This document shows, in pieces, positions 40,761 to 53,766 of a stretch of 64,000 nucleotides of DNA; the first letter of the stretch is position 1; each line of letters starts with the position of its first letter. The notes beneath the pieces are model-generated. The model was not told the DNA's origin and ran no database searches. It worked only from the letters and a program-made list of their open reading frames with translations. The DNA lies in NCBI GenBank assembly GCA_003344405.1, contig NOWV01000116.1, positions 1-64,000 of the forward strand. Reading direction: 5' to 3'. A program made the translations under genes and the position numbers. The DNA is from Trichoplax sp. H2. Taxonomy: Eukaryota; Placozoa; Uniplacotomia; Trichoplacea.

Positions 40761-42430
40761 CTTTTACTACAATATTAGCGATTACAAAATTAGCATTTCG
40801 TCGTATTTACTCTAAATGTCTACGCCTAAGTCTATTCGATCATTATAGGTATCTATTTATTCGCTAAATACAAGCCAGCTACAGTAAGAGATTTTAATGT
40901 CCCTAAAAATAAAATTAGAGGCAATCCGTAGAAGATAATGCGTAAGATTTGGAGAATGCAACATTATTAGCAAAGGTTACTCAGAATAACAGCTAGTGCA
41001 CACTTAATTATGCATTAAACTATCGAAAGATTTAACAATTGATATTGGAAATTATAAGTGAGTTACATATGGCACTAGAAATAACTACGTCGACGATTAA
41101 ATTGTTATATCAGAAACAGATTTTTCAAAAATCTAAGACATATATTAGATTTACTGTGAACTTACCTTCAATGTTACGATCAAGCTAACTTATAAAGGTC
41201 TTATTTCGCTCCTAGGACAATGATTTCTAAACTGTTTGAAATAACCAATTACGCAAGTTGAAATAGCAAAATGCCTAGAGATTTGATTATAAAACGCTGC
41301 AACACTTATTGATTGATAATGAAGTTTATTCTCTTATTGGGAAGTAATAATTTTGTACTAAAAATTGATGTTAAATTTTGAATAATTGACAATCTGAAAG
41401 AGAAGATTTACCAAATATTGTCGTTGTACACGTCACTTACGATCTGCAAATAAGCAATGTTTTCTCTATCTACTATTTCTTAAGTGATATCTATATCTAT
41501 CAACTGAAGTATTTAATTATTTATGCATAAAATAGTTTGTGATATCGTAATTTATGCAATGTTTGCATTTGTGTCATGCTGCGTCGAGAACGATAATAAC
41601 AACAGTAATAATTATTACAAAAATTGAGTAGCCGGTTTTACAGTGATATCGACGTTGGAATGAAGAAAACATCGACATTTTTTAATTTGATTCTATAGAG
41701 CTTTTACTAATAAACTATAGTTAACAATATCGATCTAATGTTACTGCTGCCTTGCTGCACTATAGAGAAGTAAACACGTAGGGTAAGTGATGGGGTAGCC
41801 TTCTCCTTCTGTAGTAGATCTCTTAAAATCTCGACTATGAAGCTATAACAATAGTAATCAACAAGAAACTGCAACTACTTTTTCAATCATACTCTCATTT
41901 CATAAGCTTCGTAGAGCTAACTACTGTTAGTGATCCTAAAATTTAAACAACATTATCAACCTACCTATCAGTTGTAATCATTTTGGCATTCTGTAGTGAT
42001 ACACCTCATATTTGATTATAATGATAGCTATATTCGATATAGTTAGGTTTCTAAGAATAGATATTATTGTGATGCTAATATTAGATGATTAATAACTACT
42101 ACATTAGAAATTGTCGATGACTAATGTAATGAAATGTAATATATAGAAATCAAGCTACAGAACTTTTAATAAATTTCGATTCAACCTTCGTGGCACTCTG
42201 GTCGACTAAACGAAACTTTGACACCCAATCAAATTGGGCAAACAACCGAACAACAATTTATTAAGTAAAATGTGAGACAGATAGACTAAACAACCTTCAA
42301 ATATTTGATTCTAAATATTATTGGTAAAGAGATCAAAAAACGACAGAACTGAAACTGTCAACAACAAAACAACCTAACAAAAAGAAGAACGTTTTCACTT
42401 ACAACAATTCTATCCAAAATAGTTGGTCAA
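40761..42430. other. Upstream region of gene A
   Basis: No coding exon is seen. About 41490-41720 is related to 47060-47345 upstream of gene B (shared AAAATAGTTTGTGATATC, then GTGTCA.GC.GC...). About 41900-41960 is related to the upstream flanks of B, D and E. About 42100-42420 matches the reverse complement of about 48930-49250, so the inverted duplication reaches here. The intervening DNA, about 1.3 kb, is missing from the right arm. Confidence 0.55.
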
Positions 42431-42620
42431 TTGTGCGGCCATTCATGGGGATTGACTGAATGGCGGGCCGATTGCTCGGTTATTGATTGGATTGACCAAG
42501 TTCACGGTTAGTTGCTCGGCCAGTCATAGGGAATAGCTGAATTGCTCGTCCAGTCATAGGGAATAGCCGAATTGCTCGGTCATTCCCTGGGAATGATCGA
42601 GCAACGGGGATTGACCGTAA
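42420..42620. repeat. Short tandem/inverted repeats with a 33-nt near-perfect palindrome
   Basis: A phrase of about 30 bp (GAATTGCTCG.CCAGTCATAG) repeats two to three times and then gives way to a palindrome at 42572-42604. Its left half TTGCTCGGTCATTCCC and right half GGGAATGATCGAGCAA are reverse complements except at one pair, around a single central base. The tract is clearly more GC-rich than its surroundings. It lies between genes A and B. Confidence 0.8.
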
Positions 42621-43061
42621 CAATATTATCGCTAAATCTAATTTAGTATATGCCTTTTTCTACTAGGCTGTTTGATTGCGTTATAATTGTATGTGCATCG
42701 GCTGCCTATTATGTCCAGTTTTTCGATAACACCTTTTTGATAAAGCAAGCTATCATGCCATAATGACTTTTATTTTAACAGCATTATCTTATAACTTACA
42801 GCAATTACAACAAAGAAATAAGCCTATCATGGATTGATCATTAATACCAATATAATAACTACGCGTATTTAAGTACCGTATTAACATGTCAAGTATAATG
42901 TTACTATACAGCTTATGTTAACGATAAAAGAAAAGATATTCGTCATCGACTAGGATGATAAAACATACACAACTATGTAGTAAGATGGTAAACTGTGTTA
43001 ACTTAAGAAGGTGAATTAATACTTCACCGTATCCTCAGCTATTTGCTTATTTGTACGCGTA

Positions 43062-46001
43062 TTATCCTATAGCAATGCTTATTGCTTGAGAAATAGGTTG
43101 AAATTCGATTCCTCGTTTGAAAAATGTTTTATAACCTCGTCGATATTGAGTAATGTTAAGAATTAAGATCTTGTCGATTCTTTCTTTCTCGATCTCGAGT
43201 AGCTTGGAATATTTTAAAGATAGAAATGTAGCTAAATAGGCAATCGAAGTATTAGCAACAATCGAATTTAACGATGAAATTGAACGAAGTTTATAAACGA
43301 GAAAGATCGTAACAGTATAAAAGAAGAATAGAGCTGTTACGATTAAAATGTTAAATGCTACTTGTAATTGACTAATTGATATCTCAGGCGTATAATGTTT
43401 CAGATAATCGTATAATTCTGCAGGAATGCCAACGCTTTTATGAGCTCCATCTTCATATATATCGTAGTAGACTTGAGTTAATTTACTACGAAAGTAATAA
43501 GAATCTCTGTTTTGTAACTGAGTTTCTATTATCTCTGCGAGTGTACTATATCCGTTGTCGAAAGAGCATTTTACACAACCAAAGCCGCATTGCAATAATT
43601 TGACTGTAACTTTATTATTGTCCGACATATTTTGGGAGTATTGAAAAATAATGCTCGAAGTTCCATTAACTGCATGATGATGGCTATCTCTAACACTTCT
43701 TCTGATACAAACCTCGATACAATCTTTGATAATTTCTTCATTTAAAATTTCTGGGATATCAATTTCTACGTTACTAACATTGGCAACTTGAGTAATTATG
43801 AAATTGACTCGCAAAACACCTTGCTTACTATCCAAGATTGTTTGGATATTTTCTTCTATCCTAGATTTTACATCAATAATTCTTTGAGATATTAGAGGAC
43901 CTCGAATAAAATATGCACGTAATAATTGATAGATAAAATGCAAGTATGGTATCATAATAATAATAATTTGATTAAAATAGGCAGAAAACGCAAAAATAAA
44001 CGTTACGACAGTAATGAAGATTCTAAGAAATAATTGTATACCGAACAATAATATTGTTGCAGCAGTAAGGACAAGTACCATAGAGTATAATGTCATTATT
44101 ACTGACATAAGGAAATATGTTAAAGGCCAATTCCTTCTGTTGGGCAGTAAATTTCGTTTACATTTCAATGTTGATATTTCAAAAATAAAAAATAAAGCCC
44201 GTAAAAGCCCAATGAGTCCAAGTATACAAAATGGCAAACAAGCTGTAAGTGTCAAGAGATCTTTGATAAATAGAAGTAGTTGTAGAGATAGTAAATGGTC
44301 TTTCATATCGACAAGAATGATTTTAATTTGGTGATAGGACTGTCGCTCATGACTTGGTGTTAAGTATATTTTTCTAGATAGTAGCTCTTGATCATTGGTA
44401 CCATTTTGGTTATACAATTCTTTTGAATCTCTCGAATATATTTGTTTCAAAAGGCATACAATAAAGAAGACTGTGTATGGCCCATAGGCGCAAACTACTA
44501 TATAACTTATTTCAGGTATGTTGTGAATTATCTCGCTTTTATTAAATTTGGGCGTAAAAATAAAATATGTTGAATTTCGTTGTACAAGAAGAGAAATAAA
44601 TCCCAATCCACCGGACAGGATAACTAGTGATAATAGCTTAATAGAGTAACATATTTTTCGCCAATGATAATTGATAGCATAGTCGTAAAAATAGAGATAG
44701 TTAACATTTTGCGACTGTAACGTATCTAAAATGCGAATCTTAACCATTTTCGGAAGATTTACTGAATTTGATAACATACGATTGCTGAATCTGCCATGCG
44801 TTCCACTAATTTGATGAAATGATCTAAGCAATGATTGATGAATTTCTTCTTGATCTAATTCCTGACACGAATTATTAGTTGACTGGTTTAATCGATAATT
44901 TTGACTCTCATCTGAGGTCAAGTGAGATTCTTGTTGGAAATATCTAGAAGAAAAGAAATTTTACTGGGACTAAATGTTACATATACTGTAATAACACTTT
45001 AAATCTGAGTTAATAGTGTCAAAAATCCAATATTAGATTGTAAGTACTGTAGTTGTAAGGGGTTAATATTTTATATTACGCGAAAAATAAGTTTTGTTTA
45101 CGCTGGTACTGAACATTGAAGTAAATAGTCGGGTTATTAAAAAAACAGATAGACAATAAACTATGAATTGCTTGTAGAATGATAATATATAAAATTTGTT
45201 ATTCAATTTAAAGTTAAATTCATATCGCATTGTAAAATATGTGACTTACCGATAACTGCATAATTCTTTCAAGAACTTATTAATAAGTTTATCCAATACT
45301 ACAGCGGCCATAGAGTAGCTAATCATCATGGAAATTATTCGCATAGCATGAACGTACCACAGTTGCTTTTTAGGTGTTAGGCATGTGCTAATGTTAATTT
45401 TGGGATTAATTGTTCTTCTGTTACAGCAAGAATACTTAACATTCCGATAAAAAAATCCATCTAATCTATTGAAGGATCGCAAACATATTGTAGAACAATC
45501 TTGACCATAACAACCTTGATTTAAGTTTGTAAATTGTAGTAATGTTGTAAATACGATGTGCTGTCTTTGGGTATCATTTAGTTCATCATAACAACCTCGG
45601 GTTGATTCAATAAGATCTAAGCTTTGTTCAGACGTGAAAATTGAATATAGGTTTAAGCTTATAGCAATGTAATCGGTCGGCAAAGAAATCATAGCCATGC
45701 CAAGATCTTTTCTAACCAGACTATAAAAATCATGGTCATAGTAACGTTCGCTTATAGTACGTTGCTCTACAGTCTGATTATTTATAGTCAAATAAAAAAA
45801 AACTACTCGAGTTCTTTCTGATTGGATAATTTCTCGAAATAGGGCATGTTCAGATGCATTATCCTTCACAGTTAGAGAACAATTGGAATTATCAGAAAGT
45901 TCCTGTATGACTGGATCGGATAAATCACTATACACTGCTTGGATTAAGCAAGCAATAAACACCACATAATGAGATCGATTCCTAAGCAAATCTAAAGGCA
46001 T
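43062..46001 (-). CDS. Family copy B: receptor-like multi-pass membrane protein
   Basis: Exons 45250-46001 and 43062-44943 join at the same phase-2 position as in copy A, giving 2634 nt (877 aa). Exon 1 again carries a signal peptide, Cys-rich ectodomain (GCYGQDCSTICLRSFNR, YSCCNRR, NISTCL) and a membrane segment. Exon 2 has the same order of hydrophobic segments, RIIDVKSRIEENIQTILD and the end ILNITQYRRGYK. Copy B differs from A far more in exon 1 than in exon 2. It contains motif changes such as WRRFNR to LRSFNR, a three-residue longer exon 1, and an extra Cys in the Cys block shared with copy E (Y-G-x-x-C-S-T-I-C). It lies tandem to A, in the same orientation, inside the spacer of the A/C inverted duplication. 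Confidence 0.82.
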
Positions 46002-48930
46002 CGTTCTATAGCAAATAATTGAATGAAATACATATGGATGTTACTTGTATGTTACGATTTAATTGCAGCGAAGAATGTTACCGTAATTGTCAGAATTTTG
46101 CGAGATTTTATTAGAATATTAACGATTACTACAACGAAATTTCGTCTCAGCCATCTAAAATGTCACGACCGCAAGTTAAACTTAAAAAAATCTTATTTAT
46201 TTTCACGTTACTAATGAGTAGCAACAAATAACAAATTGTCAACGAGCAACTTAATGAGTTATTCAAATTTAGCATAGGCCGAAGTCTTCTCTTTTTTTCT
46301 CTATCGTATCTCCTTTTTATACCATTACAGTTAATCGATCAATACTCTATATTTGTAAGGTAAGTTAATAAAACACGACAACAGTAAATATATTTTTAAA
46401 AATTAATCTCACGACAGTAATTATCCCTGAAATGGTCAATATAACCAATAATAATCCCTAATATGGAAACCAATTGAACATAACATAAAATACTGTAAAA
46501 TGGTGAACATAGCCACTAATAATCCCTAATATGGAAATCAATCTAACAGAACATAAAATATTTCTTTCTAAGCGTACTCAGTCATTATAGGTATCAATTT
46601 ATTGCTAAATACTGGCCAGCTACAGTAAGAAATTTTAGCGCCACAAAATGAAATAAACGGAAGTTGCAGAAAATAATTTATAAAACTTAGAGAATATACT
46701 AGTATCAGCAAAAGTTACGCAAAGTAAAAGCTGATGCATAATGAAATATGCATTAAATAACCGAAAGAAGAGAAAATCCAAGTTGTAAAATTACATGTAA
46801 GTAATATTCAACACTAGAAATTATAGGTTGATAATCAAATTGTCATATGAGGAATAAATGTATTTTCAAAACTCAAAGATATAAGCTAGATTTATTTTGG
46901 ATTTACCTTCAACGTTAAGATAGCGCTGGCCTATAAAGCTCTCATTTCACTCCTAATATGATTTTGGAATACTTATTTGTTTCAAGATCATATTAATCTT
47001 TATATGTGCTACTTAAAGCCCTTGGTGGTATCAGAAAATAAACAAGTGTTGGTATATAATTCATCTTCGGTCTGAAAAATAAACCATATAATGACCGAAT
47101 GACTAATTGATATATAAAATAGTTTATGATATCAGGATTTTGTGGAATACTTCAGTTCTTTGTGTCACGCCGCTCTGTGTACGGTAGGTTATGCAGTACG
47201 GAATTTTGCGTCAAGAAGGATTATGAAAATTATAGTAATTATTTGCAATAATATCGAGGTTGAGATATAAAGAATATCTTTACTTTTTGCAAAATCGGAT
47301 TAGCTAGAGCTTCTATTATGTAGGATTAAACTACAGTTTAAATCATCCGTCTAAAATGAAGCTGCTACCTTGCGTTACTACACTAAAGAGAATTAACAAT
47401 AGCTGACAATTGATCAGGTAGCCTTCTTCTCTAGTTGATCTAGTCACGACTTTAATGCGAAGCTAAACCATAAATTAATTCAAAGAGACTAAAACTACTA
47501 TTTTCAATCACACCATTATTTATAATTTAAGTTTTGCTGGGCTAGCAACTACTACGGATCCTAAAATTCAAACGAGGTTATCGATCTATCACTTGCAATT
47601 ATTTTAGTAATCACGTTCATAAAAAAGTTTTCACGCAGTCCAAGTAAGTTACACTTTAAAATATCTTTATAATTGCTTAAGAACTAATAAAATCACTACA
47701 AAATAGTTATCCTTTCTAGTTTGACTAATGTTACTGTCAAAGAGCTCCTGTAATAAGTGACCTTTAATCATCAAGATTCATTTCATTAAAACAATAATCA
47801 AAGCCTTATTAAACAAAACAACAGCTAATTTTCCGCATCTTAATATCACATCAAAAACAAAAACAGAAACTTTACTAGATCCAAATTTCTAATATAGAAG
47901 GAATTCTTACAAGCAATTGGAGCATTAAGTTATCAAATTAAGCGTTTAAATGTAGAGGGTACAATATCGGTGCAATATTAACTTTGCTATAAAGTCCATT
48001 CTAGGAGGAAAGGCTTAGCTACAATCAAAGATACTTTCTATAAATTCTAAAGGATAGTCTTTTTGCAAACTTACGCTCACTCTGGCATAGCCAAAGATAC
48101 CGAAATCAATTATCGGGAAGACAATAAATTTTATGGAATTTCTTTACATTAAAGCATTACTAGATGAAAATTTGAGGGTCCCAAACAGGTGAATAAAAAA
48201 TATAGTAACACACGGTAGATTTTGGACAGATAATTTTAACTGTAGTTTAATCCTACATAATAGAAGCTCTAGCTGATTCGATTTTGCAAAAATAAAGATA
48301 TTCTTTATATCTCAACCTCGATATTACTGCAAAATAATTACTATAATTTTCATAATCCTTCTTGATGCAAAATTCCGTACTACATAACCTACCGTACATG
48401 AAGCGGCGTGCCACAAAGAACTCAAGCATTCCACAAAATCATGATATCACAAACTATTTTATATATTAATTAGTCATTCGGTCATTATATTGTTTATTTT
48501 TAGACCGAAAATGACTTATACAATGATAATATTTAATGGCAAAGGTTGTGTTCATTTCTTAAGTAACTAGATTGTTATTTTTATGATTAAATCTTGATGT
48601 TTAAAGATTAATTTTTAGACTTTTATAATGTATCAATGACGTAGAATTATATTAGAAGTGAAGCTTGATGTTTTTATAGTTAAGTTTGTTGGTTTTATAG
48701 TGTTTTGTAAGGGAATCATAAGGTAAATTGTGTCTGAACTTTGAACGATTTTTTTCTTAAGCGGTGCAAAGTAGTTCTCTAAAATGGATCTTAAGAGTGA
48801 TTGGTCAATAAATGTTTAGTTTTAAATACCACCGCGGGCTCTACGAAGTCTATAAATAATAGGCAATCAAAAAATTTAGAGTAGAGATTAAAAGAAAATT
48901 TTTTGGATGAACTTGTTGAACGTTAAAGGC
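46002..48930. other. Upstream region of gene B and spacer, no gene seen
   Basis: The interval is AT-rich with no supportable exon. Lines near 46430-46560 hold a diverged short duplication (AATAATCCCTAATATGGAAA twice). A nested inverted repeat is listed separately. Around 47540-47800 the sequence resembles the upstream flanks of the other family copies (AACTACTACGGATCCTAAAATT), showing that flanks were duplicated with the genes. Confidence 0.5.
47060..48525. repeat. Nested inverted repeat, arms of about 288 bp, spacer about 890 bp
   Basis: The left arm (about 47060-47345) is complementary to the right arm (about 48236-48525). The pairing includes GGATTAAACTACAGTT at the inner end and GGTCATTATAT.GTTTATTTTT near the outer end. 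Identity is roughly 85-90 percent by eye. Its centre (about 47790) does not coincide with the centre of the larger A/C inverted duplication, so it records a separate event. Confidence 0.82.
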
Positions 48931-49417
48931 CTTCGGAGTCGAACAATTGTTAGTGAAAACGTTCTTCTTTTTGTTAGGCAGTTTTGTTGTTGGCAGTTTC
49001 AGTTCAGTTGTTTTATTATTATTTCTTCACTTATAATACTTAGAATTAAGTATTTGGAAGGTTGTTTGATCTGTCTCTCTCATATTTTCTTAATAAATTG
49101 TTGATCGGTTGTTTCCCCAATTTTTCTTTATGCATCAAAGTTTCATTTAAGTCGACCAGAGTGCCAAGATAGTAGAATTAAAGTTTGTTAGAAGTTTTGT
49201 AGCTTGATTTCTACATATTTCTATTCATTACTGTGATGGAGGGTTCGAAGAGTCAGATAATGTGGTTTTAGTTGCCATGAAGAGAATTGCACAAGGAGCT
49301 TAAGAAAAGAAGATACTTTATTGTAGATAGTAGCTAGGTACAATGTGATAATTACGGTAGGTCAGCGCGGTAGCTGCCGTGAGTAAAGTGTGAATACTAA
49401 AGTGTGAATACTGTGAA
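48931..49417. repeat. Inner extension of the right inverted arm
   Basis: About 48940-49250 matches the reverse complement of 42090-42430, for example AAGTCGACCAGAGTGCCAAG against CTTCGTGGCACTCTGGTCGA on the left. Some 1.3 kb present on the left between this block and gene A is absent here, so gene C has a shortened upstream region. The 65-aa open frame at 48907-49104 falls inside this non-coding block. Confidence 0.7.
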
Positions 49418-49512
49418 TACACAAAATTCTAACACGTAATAATTCTTTATTGTAATTATATCAGAACACTAAAGTAATGTGAATATATTATTCAATTATA
49501 TCTTACAGGACG

Positions 49513-52447
49513 ATGACTTTAGGTTTGTTTAGAAATCGATCTCTTCATTATGTAGTATTTATCGTTTGCTTGATCCAAGCAGCGTCTATAAATTCATCCG
49601 ATCAAGTGATACAGAAGTCTTTTGACGCTTCCAAATGCTCTCTAAGGGTGTATGATGATACACGTCATTATGCCATATTTCGACAATATATCGAAGCAAA
49701 AGAAACTAAAATAGTGTTTTTTAATCTGACAATATTTGGTCAGAATCTACACAACGATTCTAAAAATTATGACTTCTATGGCTGGGTTAAAGACGATTTT
49801 AGTTGGGCTCTGATTTCTTTACCGGTCGATTATATTGCTACAAGCTTAAATCTTTATTCAGTTTTCGTACATCGACTGAGTTTAAATCTTATTGAATCAA
49901 GCCGAGGTTGCTATGCTCGACTAATAAGTGATTCCAAAAGAAAGTATATCATTTTTGAGGCATTATTAAAATTTACAAACTCAAGTGGAGGTTGTTTTGG
50001 TAGATATTGTCCTACAATATTTTGGCGACGCTTTAATAGAAAACAGGAACTTTTACATCATCATATATCTTATTCACATTGTAACAGAGAAATAGTTGCT
50101 CCAAAAATTAATATTAGTACATGCCTAATTCTAGGGAAACAGAAATTGACAGGTCGTATGGTACAAATAATTTCCATAATAATCAGTTCTCTTATAGCTG
50201 CTACTATGTTAGATAAACTTATTAACAACTTCTTGAAAGAATTAGGTAATTATCGGTAAGTCACAAATTTTACAAAGCGGTAGAAAGTTAACCTTAAATT
50301 CAGTAACGAACTTTATGTATTATCGGTCTATAAGCAATCTATTATTTATTGTTTATCTATTCAGAAGCATTCCAACTAATTACATCAATGTTCAGTACCC
50401 AGCGCAAACTAAACTTGTTTTCTCAAAATAGAAATGTTAATTTTTTACAGTTACAGTCCATACAATGCAATACAGTGCTGTATCTATGACAATGCTAGTT
50501 CAGATCCAAAGTGTTATTACAGTATATGTAGCACATAACCCGAATAAAATCTTCCTTCAATAGATATTGCGAACATAAATCTCATCTTACCTCTGACGAG
50601 AGTCAAGATCATTCATTAAACCTACTACAAACTAATAATTCGCATCAAGAATTGATTCAAGAAGAAACTTATCAATCATCGCCTGGATCGTCTCACCAAA
50701 TCGGGGGAACATGCTTCCAGCGCAGTGATAGTATGTTACCAAATTCAACAAATCTTACGAAAATGGTCAAGGTTCGTATCTTAGATACGTTACACTTTCA
50801 AAATGTTAACTATTTCCATTTTTCAACTATACTACTAACTACCATTGGCTAGAAATTAGTCATTGTATTATATTCTTATTACTGGTTATTCTATCTTCGG
50901 GATTGGGATTTCTTTCTCTTCTTTTGCAACGAAATTCAATGCATTTTGTTTTTAAACCTCGATTTCATAAAATGGATAAACTTCATGACGTTAAAGATAT
51001 AGGATTTATTATAGCAGTATGTTGCGGGCCATACATATTGATTTTAAGTTTAGCTCATTTGAAACAGGTATTGACCAGTGATTCAAACAATTCGTATAAC
51101 CAAATTGACGACAATGATCAAGAGCTACTAACTAGACAAATGTACTTAACGCCAAGTTATGAGCGACAGTCCTATCACCAAATTAACATCATTCTTGTCA
51201 ATATGAAACATCATCTACTTTCTCTACAACTATTTCAATTTATCAAAGATCTCTTAACATTTATAATCTGCTTGCCATTTTGCATATTTGGACTTATTGG
51301 ACTTTTACGAGCTTTACTTTTTATTTCTGAAGTATTAACATTCAAATTAAAACGAAATTTACTTCCCAAGATAACAAATTGGCCTTTAATACATCCTCTC
51401 GTATTAGCCTTTATGACGTTCTACTCACTCTTTTTTGTCTTTTTTACTGCATCCCTATTAGCTTGCGGTTTACAATTGATTTCTAGAATCGCTATTACTG
51501 TTATAACATTTATTTTCGCATTTTCTAGCTATTTCAATGAAATTATTATTATTGTAATTCCATACGTGCATTTTATCTATTTGTTATTGAGCGCTTACTC
51601 TGATCGAGGTCCTCTTATATGTCAAAGAATTATTGATGTAAAGCCAAGAATAGAAGAAAATATTCAAACAATCTTGGATAGTAAGCAAGGTATTTTGCGA
51701 GTCGATTTTATCATCACTCAAACTGGCAGTATCAATGACGTAGAAATTGATACCCCAGAAATGTTAAATGAAGAAACTATCAAACTTAGTATTGTGGATT
51801 ACATTAAACGAAGTCTAAGAGACGACCACCATCATGCAATTAATGGTATTTCGAGCATCGTTTTTCAATACTCATATATTGAGTCAGACAGTAATAAAGT
51901 TGCAGTCAAATTATTGCAATGTGGCTTCGGTTGTGTAAAATGTACTTTTAACGACGGACATAACATACTCAAAGAGAAAATCCAAGCTCACTTAGGCAAC
52001 AACGGTTCTCATTATTTCCAAGCTAAACTATGTCAAACCTACTACGATATATATGAAAGTAGAACTCATCCATGCACTGGTATTCCTGCAGAATTATACA
52101 ACTATCTCAAGTATTACACACCTAAGATATCAATTAGTCAGCTACAAGTAGCATTTTACATTTTTATCATAACAGGTCTATTCGTACATTATATTGTTAC
52201 GTTCGATCTCGTTTATAGATTTCATACATTTTCATCGCTTAATTCGAGTATTACCCATGCCTCAATCGTCTATTTAGTTTCATATCTATCCTTAAAAAGT
52301 TCCAAAATTTTAGAGATCGATAAAGAAACAATCGATAAGATCTTAATTCTTAACATTACTCAATATAGACGAGGTTATAAAATATTTTTTAAGCGAGGAA
52401 TCGAATTTCAACCTATTTCTCAGACAATATGTATGGCTGTAAGATAA
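49513..52447 (+). pseudogene. Family copy C: inverted duplicate of A with one frameshift
   Basis: Exon 1 is 49513-50255 and exon 2 is 50564-52447. The layout is that of copy A, but exon 2 is 1884 nt against 1885 in A. Near 50824 the run CATTTTTCCGACTATAC of copy A reads CATTTTTCAACTATAC here, a 1-nt loss that stops translation about ten codons later. Downstream of the break the frame is intact to the normal stop. Only a handful of exon-2 residues differ from A, so the lesion is very recent, is an assembly or consensus error, or is a segregating allele. Exon 1 differs from A at about 17 of 248 residues, a striking excess. Both splice sites and the AG just before the ATG are intact. Confidence 0.8.
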
Positions 52448-52739
52448 TACAAGCATACAACCGAGAATACCACAAACCATTAAGACGCTTTCTTATGTTA
52501 ATATAGATTAACATCTTACTACGTAGATTTATATGTTGTTTATCATTAGTTGATAGGGAATTATTTTTATTTCTTGTCGTTATTGTAAGCTATATAAGTA
52601 CGTAGTATAGTAATCTTAATACTTAAATAGTTATGTTTGTATCATCTATGTTATACTCTATTCTTCTTATATTTGTTTTAGGGTGTAAGATTATACTAAT
52701 AAAATAAAGTCATCATGATATTTGAGCGTTGTCAAAAAT

Positions 52740-52955
52740 CTATTCTAGAAGAATTCGACTTTTTAAGTAGCTCGTGTATGCAAAATTACGAATGCTGTCA
52801 AGTAGCCAAGTAGAAGCAAGCATTGCTAAAGCAATTTCAGCTTCAGTATGAATGATTGCAGGAATCATCGTCATTAGTCGTTGTAATAACATACTTGTAG
52901 AAAAGATAGTATTTACTAACCTATTATAGTGGCAAGTTATCATAAAATAGGGCAT
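52740..52955 (-). other. Short open frame, right-arm copy of 37253-37468
   Basis: This is the inverted-duplication counterpart of the 71-codon frame 3' of gene A, differing by one residue. Its status is as uncertain as that of the left copy. Confidence 0.2.
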
Positions 52956-53398
52956 CCGTTGTCTAAATTTAATTTACGCTTTTATAACCGAATTAATCGC
53001 AGACAGGTTAGCCTAGCAATACCAACTAGATTTTGCTTTGATATTTCTACTCTATACACCAATGATATATGCATTTAGGGATATTGTACAATAAAAGAAC
53101 TTCCTATTTTTACAGTGTCTAACGATAGTGTAATATTACTAGTGATTAAGTAATCTTTTAATAACTATTTCCATAGTGCACGAGTATTAGAACTTGGTGT
53201 AGTAAAATTAATCACAAAGTAAAGTGAAATCTACTATGACATTAATCATTTATTCCAGCATGCCCATACATTATGCAATTGATCCCATTTAAATGACTAG
53301 AGTTGGTCGATAAATTTGAAATTTAAAACGATACAGGTAACCTAAATTAAGATATGTATGTTCATTACACAAGTACGTTTTAATAAAAATATTTATAG

Positions 53399-53766
53399 AC
53401 AGTTGTTACAATACGTAAGCTCGTCCTAATTACAGAAGTTTCTGACGAGACTATAAAAGGCTGGTGCCTGAAGATTCCTTTTTAGTTAGTTGATCGGTTG
53501 GATAGTCAACTAGTTTTTCAATTGATATTTAATTGTAAAGTCTATAATCTTGGGTACCGAGATTTCTTCAGTATTAAATGATAGTCAATCTCTGACTTTC
53601 TCGTCTACACTATCTGTGACGCTAACATTGTACCATAGTATTCGGTCGTTGGAACTGAATTATTTGGTGATATAGCTAATCTCGCCTCTTTAAGTTAGTA
53701 AGTGGTGTTCTCCGCAAGGATTGGCGTGTGTAGACTACTTTGTCACTAGTGGTGTGTGACAACAGT
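53399..53766. mobile_element. Solo LTR (358 bp) with 5-bp target site duplication
   Basis: The element at 53404-53761 begins TGTTACAATACG and ends GTGTGTGACA, so it has TG...CA ends with short imperfect inverted termini. A TATA-like box (CTATAAAAGG) lies about 48 bp inside. ACAGT flanks it on both sides (53399-53403 and 53762-53766). The left arm of the inverted duplication has a single ACAGT at the corresponding place and no element, which is a natural empty site. There is no internal coding region, so this is a recombined LTR retrotransposon remnant inserted after the duplication. Orientation is plus if the TATA box is the promoter. Confidence 0.88.
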
